From contig NZ_AP022573.1 in NCBI RefSeq assembly GCF_010729105.1, positions 930,001 to 994,000 on the forward strand: a DNA stretch of 64,000 nucleotides, in the 5' to 3' direction. Under the pieces are notes generated by a model. That model worked only from the letters and a program-made list of their open reading frames with translations. It searched no databases and was not told the origin of the DNA. Below are positions 44,918-53,984 of the stretch, piece by piece (position 1 is the stretch's first letter; every line of letters starts with the position of its first letter). Source of the DNA: Mycobacterium saskatchewanense. GTDB taxonomy: Bacteria; Actinomycetota; Actinomycetes; Mycobacteriales; Mycobacteriaceae. Both the position numbers and the translations under genes were made by a program.

Positions 44918-45472
44918 CGCAGGATGTTAACGATGTGACTAGTGTCAACGGTAGACCTCTGCTGGCTGAAACTCCGTTGCGTTTGCAAATGGATACCGAG
45001 CGGTGACCGTTGCAACGGTTATGGCCTCGAGTCGACGATCCCGTCGATCCTCGCGGATGCGCCGAACGCGGTGTGGGCCATCATCTTCCAGCCCGACATC
45101 AGGCCGCAGGACTCCAAAACCCTGATGGACTCATCCACGGGGAACCGGGTGCTTGCCGAGCAGGCCGCGGCGGTTGACGTCGCCGGCTCGGCAAGAGCGT
45201 CGGGTTCCTCAGTTTCGATGAGATGCGTCTGATGCGGCACTGCGCATCGTCCTTGACCTCTAAGCACTGCGCCGTCACCGCTGTCCAGTCTCAGTATTGT
45301 TGTCACCCTTCAGCTGGAAAATGGCCAACTTATCGATGTCCGTTTTCATTCGATTTGGCGGTCGCGTGGTTTGGTGCCCGGCGCGGCGAACCCTCAGCGT
45401 TGCGTCGCGCCTCTCGGCTTGGCACTCAAACACCGACATACCGTTGTCGCAGCAGTGTCTGATGCTGGTGGC
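44918..45472. other. Intergenic region with a decayed mazF copy
   Basis: No intact gene is supported. Part of it (45138-45263) is a mazF relic listed separately. The segment before the relic has protein-like readings on both strands but no recognised family. Confidence 0.45.
45138..45263 (+). pseudogene. Degenerate mazF 3' end
   Basis: The stretch reads NRVLAEQAAAVD, then in another frame RLGKSVGFLSFDEMR, then AALRIVLDL-stop. This closely copies the end of the intact MazF at 47164-47475 (TRVLAEQAAAVDPGRLG, TSVGFLSFDEMRR and AALRIVLDL). DNA identity is also high over about 120 bases. Two small deletions break the frame and the N-terminal half is missing. Confidence 0.75.
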
Positions 45473-45877
45473 ATGAACGAGAACGCGAACATGATGTATA
45501 AAAACTGGGCTGCTGCCGATGCGGCGCTCGCGGTGTGGCTGGAGATGTGGAACACGGACAGTGAGATCGCCCGTCGGATCTGCAGTGAGAATTTCCGGAT
45601 TCATTTCTTGATCTCAGAGACCGATGGGTCGAACCCGGGGGACGACGTGCTGGGCGCCGAGAGTTTCGTTCGGTTCCTGGATCGGTATCGCGAACAGCAT
45701 CCGGATGTGGTGTTCACCGAAGTGGCGCGATCCGTAGACGGTGTGCACGGGCGGATGCTGTGGAACGTGCAGATGGGGGAATTTGCTGCAGGCGGGATCG
45801 ACGTCTTCGACTTCACGGAGGATGGGCTGATCCGCGAGGTGTGGTCGGTGACCGGGACGCGCACGCATCTCACCTGA
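45473..45877 (+). CDS. SnoaL-like (NTF2-fold) protein
   Basis: From ATG 45473 the product has 134 residues. The helix AADAALAVWLEMWNTDSEIA, FRIHFLI, FVRFLDRYREQHPDVVFTEV and a final strand FTEDGLIREVWSVTG fit the cone-shaped SnoaL/NTF2 fold, used by cyclases, isomerases and ligand-binding proteins. The WYL regulator follows 19 bp downstream and may control it. No catalytic residues can be assigned. Confidence 0.7.
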   Translation: MNENANMMYKNWAAADAALAVWLEMWNTDSEIARRICSENFRIHFLISETDGSNPGDDVLGAESFVRFLDRYREQHPDVVFTEVARSVDGVHGRMLWNVQMGEFAAGGIDVFDFTEDGLIREVWSVTGTRTHLT

Positions 45878-45896
45878 GACCGGGAGACTCACGTTC

Positions 45897-46589
45897 ATGA
45901 GGAGAGCCGAGCGGTTATACGCGCTGGTGGATCTGCTGCGCGGATCACGTCGGCCTTTGTCGGCCGCTCGGCTCTCGGAGGAATTCGAGGTGTCGAAGCG
46001 CACGATTGAGCGTGACATCCAGTCGCTTCAGCTTGCAGGGGTCCCGATATATGCCGACCACGGAGCGTCGGGCGGGTATTCGATCCTGCGGGAACACTCC
46101 CTGCCGCCACTGAATCTCACGGTGCCCGAGTCGCTGGCGGTGCTCGCGGGGCTTGGTTTGCTGGAGACCTCGCCGTATGGTGCAGCGGCGCGTCGGGCGC
46201 GGGCGAAGGTCCTTGCAATCAGCCGCGAGGAACAGCTCGCCCCAGTCGATGAGGCTTTGGCGTCGATGTTCGTCATCGACTCTCAGTCGCCGTCGGAAGC
46301 GGCGATCTCGCTGATTCCCGAGGCGATCGCCGCGCGCAGAATCGTACGGTTGGACTACACCTCTGAGGACGGCAAGACCCGCACCACCCGTGACGTCGAG
46401 GCGATGGGTCTGCTGCGCGGAGGTGATGCGTGGGTGTTCGTGGGATGGTGTCGGCTGCGCGAAGGCATCCGCGGATTTCACCTCGACCGCATCCGGCACC
46501 TGGCGATCACCGAAGAAATCTTTCCCGAAAGGGATCCTGCGGTGCTCGACGCGGATCTGTCGCGGTGGCGCACTCGTCGGCTCGGGTGA
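45897..46589 (+). CDS. HTH and WYL-domain transcriptional regulator
   Basis: The 230-residue regulator has an N-terminal HTH_11 winged helix (RLYALVDLLRGSRRPLSAAR, then FEVSKRTIERDIQSL), a middle helical region, and a WYL domain from about 145 (AIAARRIVRLDYTSEDGK ... FVGWCRLREGIRGFHLDRI). WYL domains bind nucleic acids or small ligands. It is probably co-transcribed with the upstream SnoaL-like gene and may regulate it. Confidence 0.88.
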   Translation: MRRAERLYALVDLLRGSRRPLSAARLSEEFEVSKRTIERDIQSLQLAGVPIYADHGASGGYSILREHSLPPLNLTVPESLAVLAGLGLLETSPYGAAARRARAKVLAISREEQLAPVDEALASMFVIDSQSPSEAAISLIPEAIAARRIVRLDYTSEDGKTRTTRDVEAMGLLRGGDAWVFVGWCRLREGIRGFHLDRIRHLAITEEIFPERDPAVLDADLSRWRTRRLG

Positions 46590-46766
46590 CGCCCCGAGCC
46601 GACGACCACAGGCATGTCGCGCGGTGCGCCCAGGTTCGATGAGAAAGCCGCCAAGCCCGATGCGACCCAGCTTACTGGTAACCCGCGATATTCGATTCCG
46701 TCGTATTCAACCTGAATCGAGCGCCGACGCGAGCGCTGGGCAGGACTGGAGCTTCTGATCTTTATA

Positions 46767-46782
46767 GTGGCACGGGTGCCAC
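46767..46782. repeat. Perfect 16-bp palindrome GTGGCACGGGTGCCAC
   Basis: GTGGCAC (46767-46773) and GTGCCAC (46776-46782) pair exactly around GG. It follows CTTTATA in the gap between the WYL gene and mazEF. It could be a short terminator for the WYL operon or an operator for the TA promoter. Confidence 0.5.
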
Positions 46783-46940
46783 TGAGAGCAATGGCCGAGA
46801 CGATCCAGACGCGCATATTTTGTTTGCTCCGGGCCACACCGGTTGTCGGTGGATAGGCGCTGCTGGAGTTGCCGATGCTGGGTGAAAAAACGCTCAGGTG
46901 GATCCAGCGGTCGTCTTACAAAACGTCGTACACTGTTGCA

Positions 46941-47174
46941 ATGGCTGACACAATCACATTCAGGCCCGACGAAGACACATCGAAGGCGCTGGAGGTCTTG
47001 ACCAAAGATGGAACCGCCGTGTCCGTAGCCGTCCGATCTGCTCTTATCGATGCTGCACGACGGAAGGCCGGCGCGGCGATTCGTGCCGAGGCGGAAAGGC
47101 TTGCTGAAGACGAGTCTGACCGCGCTGAGGCCATGCAGGTGCTGCGCGACATGGAGACGTTGCGTGCGTGGTGA
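46941..47174 (+). CDS. MazE-type antitoxin
   Basis: From ATG 46941 the product has 77 residues: an N-terminal ribbon-helix-helix (ITFRPDEDTSKALEVL, then AVSVAVRSALIDAAR) and an acidic C-terminal helix (AEAERLAEDESDRAEAMQVL) that likely wraps the toxin. The toxin start lies inside its 3' end (11-bp overlap). The upstream GTCGTACACTGTTGC contains a TACACT that could be a -10 box. Confidence 0.8.
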   Translation: MADTITFRPDEDTSKALEVLTKDGTAVSVAVRSALIDAARRKAGAAIRAEAERLAEDESDRAEAMQVLRDMETLRAW

Positions 47175-47475
47175 GGTCTTTCAGTTGCGTGCCCCGCGCG
47201 GGAGTCGCGGTCACGAGCAGTCCGGTTCCCGCTACGCCGTAGTAGTCCAGTCAGATCAACTGCCCCTGTCGACGTGGCTGGTTGCACCAACATCCACGTC
47301 GGCCCGTGCCGCCAGCTTTCGTCCCGAAGTTGAAATCGGCGGCGTGAACACCCGCGTGCTTGCCGAACAGGCCGCCGCAGTCGACCCGGGCCGACTCGGC
47401 ACGAGCGTCGGGTTCCTAAGCTTCGATGAGATGCGCCGCGTTGATGCGGCACTGCGCATCGTCCTCGATCTATGA
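47164..47475 (+). CDS. mazF: MazF/PemK-family endoribonuclease toxin
   Basis: GTG 47164 gives 103 residues: VRGEVFQLRAPRGSRGHEQS is the MazF N-terminal strand-loop, SRYAVVVQSDQLPLSTWLVA the core barrel, NTRVLAEQAAAVDPGRLG and FLSFDEMRRVDAALRI the C-terminal part. MazF enzymes cut single-stranded RNA at short motifs. The 11-bp overlap with the antitoxin couples their translation. Confidence 0.85.
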   Translation: MRGEVFQLRAPRGSRGHEQSGSRYAVVVQSDQLPLSTWLVAPTSTSARAASFRPEVEIGGVNTRVLAEQAAAVDPGRLGTSVGFLSFDEMRRVDAALRIVLDL

Positions 47476-47515
47476 GCGTTGGACAGCCTCGATAGACCAC
47501 GGGGTAATACGGCGT

Positions 47516-47543
47516 ACTTGACATAATGTCGCTTATCGGCACA
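47516..47543. repeat. 28-bp dif-like (Xer-type) recombination site candidate
   Basis: ACTTGACATAA (47516-47526), a 6-bp centre TGTCGC (47527-47532), and TTATCGGCACA (47533-47543) share the 11-6-11 layout and the inner ATAA/TTAT symmetry of XerCD dif sites (E. coli dif also has CATAA-TGTATA-TTATG). It is 40 bp after mazF. No recombinase gene is in the window. Confidence 0.4.
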
Positions 47544-48038
47544 ACGGGGTCGCGCGCCGACGGCCGGACCTGCGGAGATGCTCCATCCGACCAGTCTCCG
47601 ATCCGGAACTGGTTGAGATTAATCCGCAAGACCATGAGCGGTCCGATGAGGGCCTGGGCCGCCGCGTAACGATGGCGATCCAACCGTGCAACTGCCCAGT
47701 CGCCCGCGATCGCTCCGCGCTTCATTCCCTGCGGAACCTGGCCGAATCGTCACAGTGACGGAATGCCCGTCTTCGGGCAGGGCGAGCGATCACTGCGATG
47801 TTCGCCCCGGATGCTGGTCGATCGCGCCTCGGCGCGGCCTTGGCGGAGATTGCCTCAATGGCGCCCGACATATCGGCCGGCACCGCCTCAGACCCCTTAT
47901 TCGAAGAAGCCCGGAATCGCCCATTTCGTCACTGTTACGTTTTAGGCGCGCCCAGCGGCGCCGTCCGTCCAAAGACCGAGGCGAGCCAGTCCGTACCTCG
48001 CGCGCGATTCGCGCGGTGACCCCCGGGGTCGTCGGGAC
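47544..48038. other. Intergenic region after mazEF
   Basis: Short frames occur on both strands, but none has family motifs or a ribosome site. Nothing else was recognised here. Confidence 0.4.
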
Positions 48039-48233
48039 CTAGCTGGCCCGCGCGATCGGATTGGGCGCGGAGCCCCATACCTCGGATTTCTGCCGCGAAC
48101 TGGTCGGCGGATAGACCCCATCGAACTGTTGGCCACCATTCAGCGCTTGTCCGGCGATGGGCCGGCAATAGAAGCACAGCTCCAGACCAACCGTGGGATA
48201 ACCGCAGGCGCAGCAAATAAGAACCGTCGCCAT
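48039..48233 (-). CDS. Small zinc-ribbon protein
   Basis: ATG 48233 is preceded by a clear GGAGG. The 64-residue product has two CxxC knuckles, CCACGYPTVG and LCFYCRP, at about 6-25, which would bind one zinc. The rest (GGQQFDGVYPPTSSRQ...) looks unstructured. The function is unknown. The longer upstream frame is excluded. Confidence 0.65.
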   Translation of the reverse strand: MATVLICCACGYPTVGLELCFYCRPIAGQALNGGQQFDGVYPPTSSRQKSEVWGSAPNPIARAS

Positions 48234-48339
48234 CAGCGGCCTCCTAGCTCGACGTGTGTTGAATCGCTGGTCCTTCCATTCCCCGATTCCCGGCGGTCTA
48301 AACGCGGCACAGTCGGCGCTGCGGGACCGCGTGGGCTCG

Positions 48340-48945
48340 CTAGACCACCCGAAGGACCGCGACCAGAAAGTCCGCGTCATCGCTGAACGGTCGCAGGTCC
48401 CAGGTAGACAGCAGCAGGTCCGGCACCAACCCCGCCTCCGCCGCGTCCGCGAGAAATTGCTTGAACTCGTACCCGCGACCGGCGCCGAAGCCGATCACCG
48501 CCCGACCGCTGACACCGAGGTGGGCCCGCACCCGGCCCAGCACCCGGACGTGGCTGCCGGGGGCAAGAAATGTCATGACATTTCCTGCCATCACTATGAC
48601 GTCGAATGGCTCGGCGATGCCGCGCGCCGGCAGGTCGAGCTCGGCCAGGTCGCCGACGAGCCAGCGCGGCCCAGGGTGGTCCTGCTCGGCCGCCTCGATC
48701 AGAGCCGGGTCGACGTCGACACCGACCACCCGGTGACCGACCTCGGCCAGGTAGCCGCCCACCCTGCCGGGACCGCACCCGGCATCGAGGATGCGGGCAC
48801 CACGCGGCACCATTGCGTCCACCATGCGGGCCTCGCCCGCCAAGTCTTCGCCGGCGCGAGCCATGGAACGAAAGCGCTCGATGTACCAGCGCGAGTGACC
48901 GGGGTTGGCCGCAACCTTCTGCATCCAGATGCTTTGTTCAGCCAT
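48340..48945 (-). CDS. Class I SAM-dependent methyltransferase
   Basis: ATG 48945 gives 201 residues. Motif I is ARILDAGCGPGRVGGYLAE (about 49-67), followed by VVGVDVDPALIEAA, WLVGDLAELD and FDVIVMAGNVMTFLAP. This is a Methyltransf_11/25-type enzyme. The substrate is unknown. It lies downstream of cspA on the same strand, separated by a strong hairpin. Confidence 0.82.
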   Translation of the reverse strand: MAEQSIWMQKVAANPGHSRWYIERFRSMARAGEDLAGEARMVDAMVPRGARILDAGCGPGRVGGYLAEVGHRVVGVDVDPALIEAAEQDHPGPRWLVGDLAELDLPARGIAEPFDVIVMAGNVMTFLAPGSHVRVLGRVRAHLGVSGRAVIGFGAGRGYEFKQFLADAAEAGLVPDLLLSTWDLRPFSDDADFLVAVLRVV

Positions 48946-49010
48946 GCGAACCATTGTCGCAATATAGGCGCGGGTGGCCCCGGCCTGGGCGTACCACTCT
49001 TGAAACGCCA

Positions 49011-49041
49011 GTGGGCTGGTGCGAGAGTCGCACCAGCCCAC
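49011..49041 (-). terminator. Perfect 14-bp stem hairpin after cspA
   Basis: GTGGGCTGGTGCGA (49011-49024) and TCGCACCAGCCCAC (49028-49041) pair perfectly around GAG. It begins 19 bp after the cspA stop. There is only a weak U-rich tail on the minus strand, which is common for mycobacterial terminators. Confidence 0.75.
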
Positions 49042-49060
49042 TAGTCAGGTATGGGGTTTC

Positions 49061-49264
49061 TTAGACGGCAGTAACTCCTACTGCCTGGGGTCCTTTGGCT
49101 CCTTGCTGAACCTCGAATTGAACGCGCTGGTTCTCTTCGAGTGAGCGGTAGCCATTCCCCTGGATCTCGGAGTAGTGGACGAAGAGGTCCTTCGCACCGT
49201 CGTCAGGGGTGATAAAGCCGAAGCCCTTGTCACCGTTGAACCATTTCACAGTTCCCTGTGCCAT
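49061..49264 (-). CDS. cspA: Cold-shock domain protein CspA
   Basis: The 67-residue protein has both RNA-binding motifs: [15 protein letters not shown] (RNP1) and [13 protein letters not shown] (RNP2). Cold-shock proteins bind single-stranded RNA and DNA and melt RNA structure. AGAGAAG precedes ATG 49264. The DEAD-box helicase is immediately upstream on the same strand. Confidence 0.95.
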   Translation of the reverse strand: MAQGTVKWFNGDKGFGFITPDDGAKDLFVHYSEIQGNGYRSLEENQRVQFEVQQGAKGPQAVGVTAV

Positions 49265-49368
49265 TTACTTACTTCTCTCATTTCAATGCGGATGTACCTT
49301 CAACACCCGACCCACAAGCCTAGCATGTGCCACCCAAAATATTTAAAAGAATTGTGGCGCAAAGTTGT

Positions 49369-50643
49369 TCAGGCTCTGCGGCCGGAGCGACGGCCCCGCC
49401 CCCGACTGGCCGAGCTGGAACGGCGCGGCGGCGACGCAGGCGGCGGTACCGTCTTTTTCGGCGCGGGAGCCTGGTAGGGAGCCACCTCACCGGCCACCGC
49501 ATGCACGGCCGCTGAGTCGGCGGTGACCTCCCGCGGGGTGACACGGATGCCCGCGCGTCGCATCAGCGCCTGAGCGTCCTTGCGCTGCTCGGGCAGCACG
49601 ACGGTCACGACCTCGCCTGCGTTTCCGGCCCGCGCCGTGCGTCCGGATCGGTGCAGGTACGCCTTGTGTTCGGCGGGCGGATCGATGTGCACCACCAATT
49701 CGATTCCGTCGACATGTACTCCGCGCGCGGCGATGTCAGTAGCCACCAACACGCGCGCCTCCCCGGCGGCGAAGGCCGCGAGATTTCTGTCCCTCGCGGG
49801 CTGGGATAGGTTGCCGTGCAAGTCAACTGCGGGCACCCCGGATTCGGTCAGCTGCCTTGCCAACTTGCGTGCCTGATGTTTGGTGCGCATGAACAGAATT
49901 CGGCGGCCGGTACCGGAGGCAAGCCGGTGGACTAATGCGTTCTTGGCTTCCGCGCCCGCGACATGGAAGACGTGATGGGTCATTTCGGGGACCGGCGAGT
50001 TGGAGCTGTCGACGGAGTGCAGCACCGCGTCGTGCAGGAATCGATTGACGAGCTTGTCGACGCCGTTGTCGAGGGTCGCAGAGAACAGCAGCCGCTGGCC
50101 ACCGCTCGGGGTGGCCGCCAGAATGCGGGTGACCCCGGGCAGGAAGCCGAGATCGGCCATGTGGTCGGCCTCGTCGATCACCGTGACCTCGATCGAGTCG
50201 AGGCTGACCAAGCGTTGCTTCATCAGATCTTCGAGGCGGCCCGGGCAGGCCACCACGATGTCGACACCTGACTTCAGCGCCGCCACCTGCCTACCTTGCG
50301 ACACGCCGCCGAAGATCGTGGTCACCCGGAGATTGTTGACGGCGGCCAACGGCTCCAGCGTCGCGGTGATCTGGCTCGCGAGCTCCCGGGTCGGGGCCAG
50401 CACCAGACCCGAAGGGCGCGACGGGCGGCGCGGGCGGCCGGCCAGCCGACTGACCATAGGGATCGAGAAGGCGAGCGTCTTGCCGCTGCCGGTCTTGCCG
50501 CGGCCTAGGACGTCGCGGCCGGCGAGTGTGTCGGGAAGTGTCTCGACCTGGATGGGAAAGGGATGGGTGATCCCGCGGTCGGCGAGCACTCCGATGAGTG
50601 ATTCGCGCACGCCAAGATCGGCAAACGTTTTGCCAGTAGTCAC
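49369..50643 (-). CDS. DEAD-box RNA helicase (RhlE/CsdA-like)
   Basis: GTG 50643 gives 424 residues. Motifs in order: Q motif PFPIQVETLP, variant Walker A RGKTGSGKT, PTRELASQ (Ia), DEAD (VIDEADHMADLG), SAT (FSATLD), ARGVHVDG and HRSGRTARAG (VI). The C-terminal tail (RRSSSASRGRGRRSGRRA) is basic and probably binds RNA. Such helicases remodel RNA, often in the cold, which suits the cspA neighbour 104 bp downstream. Confidence 0.92.
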   Translation of the reverse strand: MTTGKTFADLGVRESLIGVLADRGITHPFPIQVETLPDTLAGRDVLGRGKTGSGKTLAFSIPMVSRLAGRPRRPSRPSGLVLAPTRELASQITATLEPLAAVNNLRVTTIFGGVSQGRQVAALKSGVDIVVACPGRLEDLMKQRLVSLDSIEVTVIDEADHMADLGFLPGVTRILAATPSGGQRLLFSATLDNGVDKLVNRFLHDAVLHSVDSSNSPVPEMTHHVFHVAGAEAKNALVHRLASGTGRRILFMRTKHQARKLARQLTESGVPAVDLHGNLSQPARDRNLAAFAAGEARVLVATDIAARGVHVDGIELVVHIDPPAEHKAYLHRSGRTARAGNAGEVVTVVLPEQRKDAQALMRRAGIRVTPREVTADSAAVHAVAGEVAPYQAPAPKKTVPPPASPPRRSSSASRGRGRRSGRRA

Positions 50644-51063
50644 TTGATGTCTTTCAGCATCGGTTGTGCCGAGTTGGCGGCGGCAATGCACGCGGTCGGT
50701 CAGCACAAGGTGGCGAGATTGCCGGTGGGCAAAATCGATCGCCGCGATACGAACTGCCGGATTGAGTGCGTCAGCCACTGATTCAGGGGTGACACCGGAA
50801 GGATAGAGAAACGTTTCACGACGTGCCGGCCGTCGCATTGACGGCCAACGTTGAGTCCAGCATACAGCACTCCGAACGTGCCCACCCGCCGCGCACGGCC
50901 GGTGCCCCTACCTGCCCCGCGCCAGCTGCCTGTACAGTTGAGGGCGAACCGTCTTCTCGCGGTCATCGCGAATCGTAAGCGCATCACCAGAGAGATCAGT
51001 GCGCGATTGTCGTTCATCCGTCAACACCGCGCACCAGCCGAGGATTCATCTTTAAGGACCCAC
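50644..51063. other. Divergent promoter region of the DEAD-box helicase
   Basis: No supported gene. At 420 bp it could hold a long 5' leader for the helicase, as is common for cold-induced RNA helicases, plus the promoter of the small + strand gene. No known RNA motif was recognised. Confidence 0.4.
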
Positions 51064-51201
51064 ATGGACAACTCAAACCTTTTCTCCCACCCCGAAGCAC
51101 CTGAGCATGTCGCTCCGTCGGAGGCATCCAGTAAGCCGGTCGAATACCCCGCGTTTTCGGATCGCCCCGACAAGGCCGTGCCAGCACCGCAGCGCCCCTG
51201 A
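51064..51201 (+). CDS. Small hydrophilic protein
   Basis: ATG 51064, preceded by AAGGA, gives 45 residues rich in Pro, Ser and Glu (SHPEAPEHVAPSEASSKPVE, then SDRPDKAVPAPQRP). It has no predicted fold or membrane segment. It could be a short intrinsically disordered protein. Family not recognised. Confidence 0.5.
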   Translation: MDNSNLFSHPEAPEHVAPSEASSKPVEYPAFSDRPDKAVPAPQRP

Positions 51202-51243
51202 GCGGCCAGGTCGGTTCAATTCAAGGCTTCAAGGGAGCCGCCA

Positions 51244-51465
51244 TTACTGCCAGTTGAGCTCGTCGTTCAACTCTTCGCCACCCTCGGTGCGCTGCCCAGT
51301 TGGGCGAGTGTCGATCATGACCTCTTGCCAGTGCCCGGGGCTGAAAAGGTGAATATCCTTGCCGCTGGTCACCTTCAATACACCACCGGTGACGATTTCA
51401 TAGGTCGCGCCATCCGGGTATTCATCGTCGTCGTCGTGACCCTGGATTTGTATCCACATCTTCAT
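51244..51465 (-). CDS. Small hypothetical protein
   Basis: ATG 51465, preceded by AGGGA, gives 73 residues. KMWIQIQGHDDDDEYPDGAT, YEIVTGGVLKVTSGKDIHLF and SPGHWQEVMIDTRP suggest a small all-beta domain with an acidic loop. The family is not recognised. The upstream in-frame ATGs have no ribosome site. Confidence 0.6.
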   Translation of the reverse strand: MKMWIQIQGHDDDDEYPDGATYEIVTGGVLKVTSGKDIHLFSPGHWQEVMIDTRPTGQRTEGGEELNDELNWQ

Positions 51466-51554
51466 GATCAAGTGTCCCTGCCGTATGTCGGACATCATGG
51501 AACTTGCCAGCGCAATCCGAACCTGTTGACTGGAAGCGGTTTCCGCGCCGTTCG

Positions 51555-52013
51555 TCAGTCCTCGTCGTCGATGATGTGAACTGCCGCTTCTTCGGCGGAT
51601 GCTGCGCCTCCGCTGATCCCGACGTCCTCGGCGACCAACTCTTCGTCAACGTCTTCGCCGAATCCGTGGTCGGGCGCGACCAGACGGCCCGCTCGCACAC
51701 CACCTACCTCGCGTCGCTCCGCGGGGAATTCGAATTCGCGCTCGAATGCGTCGGAGCGCTGCCGCTCGGCTTCGTCGAGCACGACATTGATCCGGGACGC
51801 AGGATCCGGCTCTTCCTCGGCCAGTATCTGGTCCATGCTTTCCGACGGACCGAAGGCGCCCCGTCCGTACGGTCGCTCCGGCGGTGAATACCCCTCGTCG
51901 AGCACGTCGTCGAGGCCACGGTCGATGAGGGTGTCCTCCGGCTGAAGCTGGTTGTCGTCATCCGTGCTGTATTCGCCTGCGGCCGGACCCGTTCCACCAT
52001 AGGGGGTACTCAT
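51555..52013 (-). CDS. DUF5709 protein
   Basis: The 152-residue, strongly acidic protein has PEDTLIDRGLDDVLDEGYSP and PPERPYGRGAFG near the N-terminus, then EEEPDPASRI and GRLVAPDHGFGEDVDEELVA, the DUF5709 pattern. The family is restricted to actinobacteria and has no known function. The sequence suggests a mostly disordered cytosolic protein. Confidence 0.8.
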   Translation of the reverse strand: MSTPYGGTGPAAGEYSTDDDNQLQPEDTLIDRGLDDVLDEGYSPPERPYGRGAFGPSESMDQILAEEEPDPASRINVVLDEAERQRSDAFEREFEFPAERREVGGVRAGRLVAPDHGFGEDVDEELVAEDVGISGGAASAEEAAVHIIDDED

Positions 52014-52248
52014 CGGATGGCAACCAAGTCATCAACGGTCATCGCGCACTCCTGAATCGTTGTTGGGTCCCTGCATTTTGGGCCGGACAGTTCGAAATTA
52101 AGGGCGGCATGGTTAGCCCGCCTAGGGTCATTCGTCCCTTCCGGCGAAGCCGTTCGACCGGAGGGGACGCCGGGATCGGCCGCCACTCCCCTGGTAGGCC
52201 CCCTGAGGGGCCATCGTGTTGGCCTTCCAAGCTGGTAGCGTCGCCGTC

Positions 52249-52545
52249 GTGACCAACCTGACGGTGACCGTGCCCGAGACAGTCGATGCCACGGAACTTG
52301 AAGAAGAGGTTGTGACGGCCCTGGCGGACCGGCTCAGGGACGACCACGGACTCGAGCTGACTGCCGGCGCGCCGGGCTCCAACGAGTACCCACTGCGCCC
52401 GTCCGGCAGCATCGTCATCGACACGCGGCCGGGCGAGCTCCGCGTCAGGCTCAGGGGCCTCGACGTCGACGCGCACAATCTCTTCATCGGTGTGAGCAGC
52501 GAACTCGAGCAGCGACACGAAGGGCTTCGCGCCGAAATCGGCTGA
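52249..52545 (+). CDS. Hypothetical protein
   Basis: GTG 52249 gives 98 residues with alternating charged and hydrophobic segments (ATELEEEVVTALADRLRDDH, GSIVIDTRPGELRVRLRGLD). This suggests a small alpha/beta domain, perhaps a dimer. The family is not recognised. Convergent with the fusion gene. Confidence 0.55.
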   Translation: MTNLTVTVPETVDATELEEEVVTALADRLRDDHGLELTAGAPGSNEYPLRPSGSIVIDTRPGELRVRLRGLDVDAHNLFIGVSSELEQRHEGLRAEIG

Positions 52546-52571
52546 GCCGCTTGCATCGCCGCGGTGCAGGG

Positions 52572-53984
52572 TCACTGGCTTTGAGCCGTCGCGGCCACTT
52601 GGCTGAGGTGCTCGATGAACCAGCGGCGAGCGAGCACCGCTACCTGCTCGAGGGTGCCGGGCTCTTCGAAGAGGTGCGTTGCGCCGGGAACGACGGTGAG
52701 CTTGCAGACGCCCGGCATCATCGACTTTGCCTGCCGATTCAGCCCGAGGACCACGTCATCGCGCCCGCCCACGATCAGCAGCGTCGGCGCCTGAACCTTG
52801 GTCAACGCCCAACCGGCCAGATCAGGGCGGCCGCCTCTGGAGACGACGGCGCTGACGTTCACCCGCGGATCGGCGGCCGCCGCCAGCGCCGCGCCGGCTC
52901 CTGTGCTGGCACCGAAGTAGCCGATCCGCAGCCCGACCGTCTCGCGCTGAGTCGCCAGCCAAGCCGTGACGTCCACCAGCCGTCGGGCTAACAATTCGAT
53001 GTCAAAGACGTTGGCGCGATTGAGTTCTTCTTCGGGAGTCAGCAGGTCGAACAGCAGGGTGGCGATGCCCGCATCGTTCAAAACTTCTGCCACGTAGCGG
53101 TTTCGGGCACTGTGGCGGCTGCTTCCGCTCCCGTGCGCGAAGACGACGATTCCGAGCGGCCGCTCCGGAACCGTCAGATGCCCCGCGACCATGACTGGTC
53201 CGGCGCTGACCCGAACTTCCTCATCACGCAGCGGCGGGTCGTCGGCTGCGACGCCGGCAGGCGGCTCGGAAAACCCTTCCCGCGCGCGGTCAAGCAGCGC
53301 GGCCACCTCGGCGTCGGAGGTTTCGGTGAAATTGCGGTATCCCTGCCCAACGGCGAAAAAGAATGCTGGTGTATGCATGCAGATCACCTCGTCGGCGTAG
53401 CTGGAAAAGCGCGCGAAGATATCGCCCCCACCAATGGGCACCGCGAGGATCACTCGGCTGGCACCCTGCGCGCGCGCCACCTCGCAGGCGGCCTTGGCGG
53501 TCGCGCCGGTGGCGACACCGTCATCGATGATGAGTGCTGTCCGCCCCGCCAAAGAGATCCGCTCGCGCCTTTGACGGAATCGCTCCGAGCGGCGCGCCAC
53601 CTCGGCGCGCTCCTTCGCTTCGACTGCGGCGATATCCGCTTCGGACAACCGGACCTCCCGCGCGACGTCCTGGTTGATCACACGGACGCCGCCCTCACCA
53701 ATCGCCCCGAAGGCCAGTTCCGGCTGGAACGGCACCCCCAGTTTGCGAACCACGAGAACGTCCAACGGGGCGTTCAGCGCCTTGGCGACTTCGAAGGCGA
53801 CCGGAACGCCGCCGCGGGGCAGTCCCAATACCACTACGTCTTGGCCGCGCAAGGATTTGAGGCGCTCGCCCAACTGCCTCCCAGCATCCTCCCGGTCGTC
53901 GAACAGCCTTTGATGGCCCCGCAGCGAAACCAACCGATCGGCCAGTAGACGCTCAGCGGCGCCGCCACCGTCAAACTGCGTCAT
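52572..53984 (-). CDS. Phosphoribosyltransferase-alpha/beta-hydrolase fusion
   Basis: ATG 53984 gives 470 residues. Residues about 15-225 are a PRTase domain with the PRPP loop [37 protein letters not shown] and [19 protein letters not shown]. Residues about 240-460 are a dienelactone-hydrolase-like domain: [12 protein letters not shown] (oxyanion), [14 protein letters not shown] (nucleophile Ser), GGRDDVVLG (Asp) and [11 protein letters not shown] (His). M. tuberculosis Rv0571c, a DosR-regulon protein, has the same two-domain layout. The substrates are unknown. Confidence 0.85.
   Translation of the reverse strand: MTQFDGGGAAERLLADRLVSLRGHQRLFDDREDAGRQLGERLKSLRGQDVVVLGLPRGGVPVAFEVAKALNAPLDVLVVRKLGVPFQPELAFGAIGEGGVRVINQDVAREVRLSEADIAAVEAKERAEVARRSERFRQRRERISLAGRTALIIDDGVATGATAKAACEVARAQGASRVILAVPIGGGDIFARFSSYADEVICMHTPAFFFAVGQGYRNFTETSDAEVAALLDRAREGFSEPPAGVAADDPPLRDEEVRVSAGPVMVAGHLTVPERPLGIVVFAHGSGSSRHSARNRYVAEVLNDAGIATLLFDLLTPEEELNRANVFDIELLARRLVDVTAWLATQRETVGLRIGYFGASTGAGAALAAAADPRVNVSAVVSRGGRPDLAGWALTKVQAPTLLIVGGRDDVVLGLNRQAKSMMPGVCKLTVVPGATHLFEEPGTLEQVAVLARRWFIEHLSQVAATAQSQ

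Noticed and set aside
46600..46760. Protein-like readings on both strands downstream of the WYL regulator
   Set aside because: No start with a ribosome site and no recognised family; the two strands cannot be told apart by eye.
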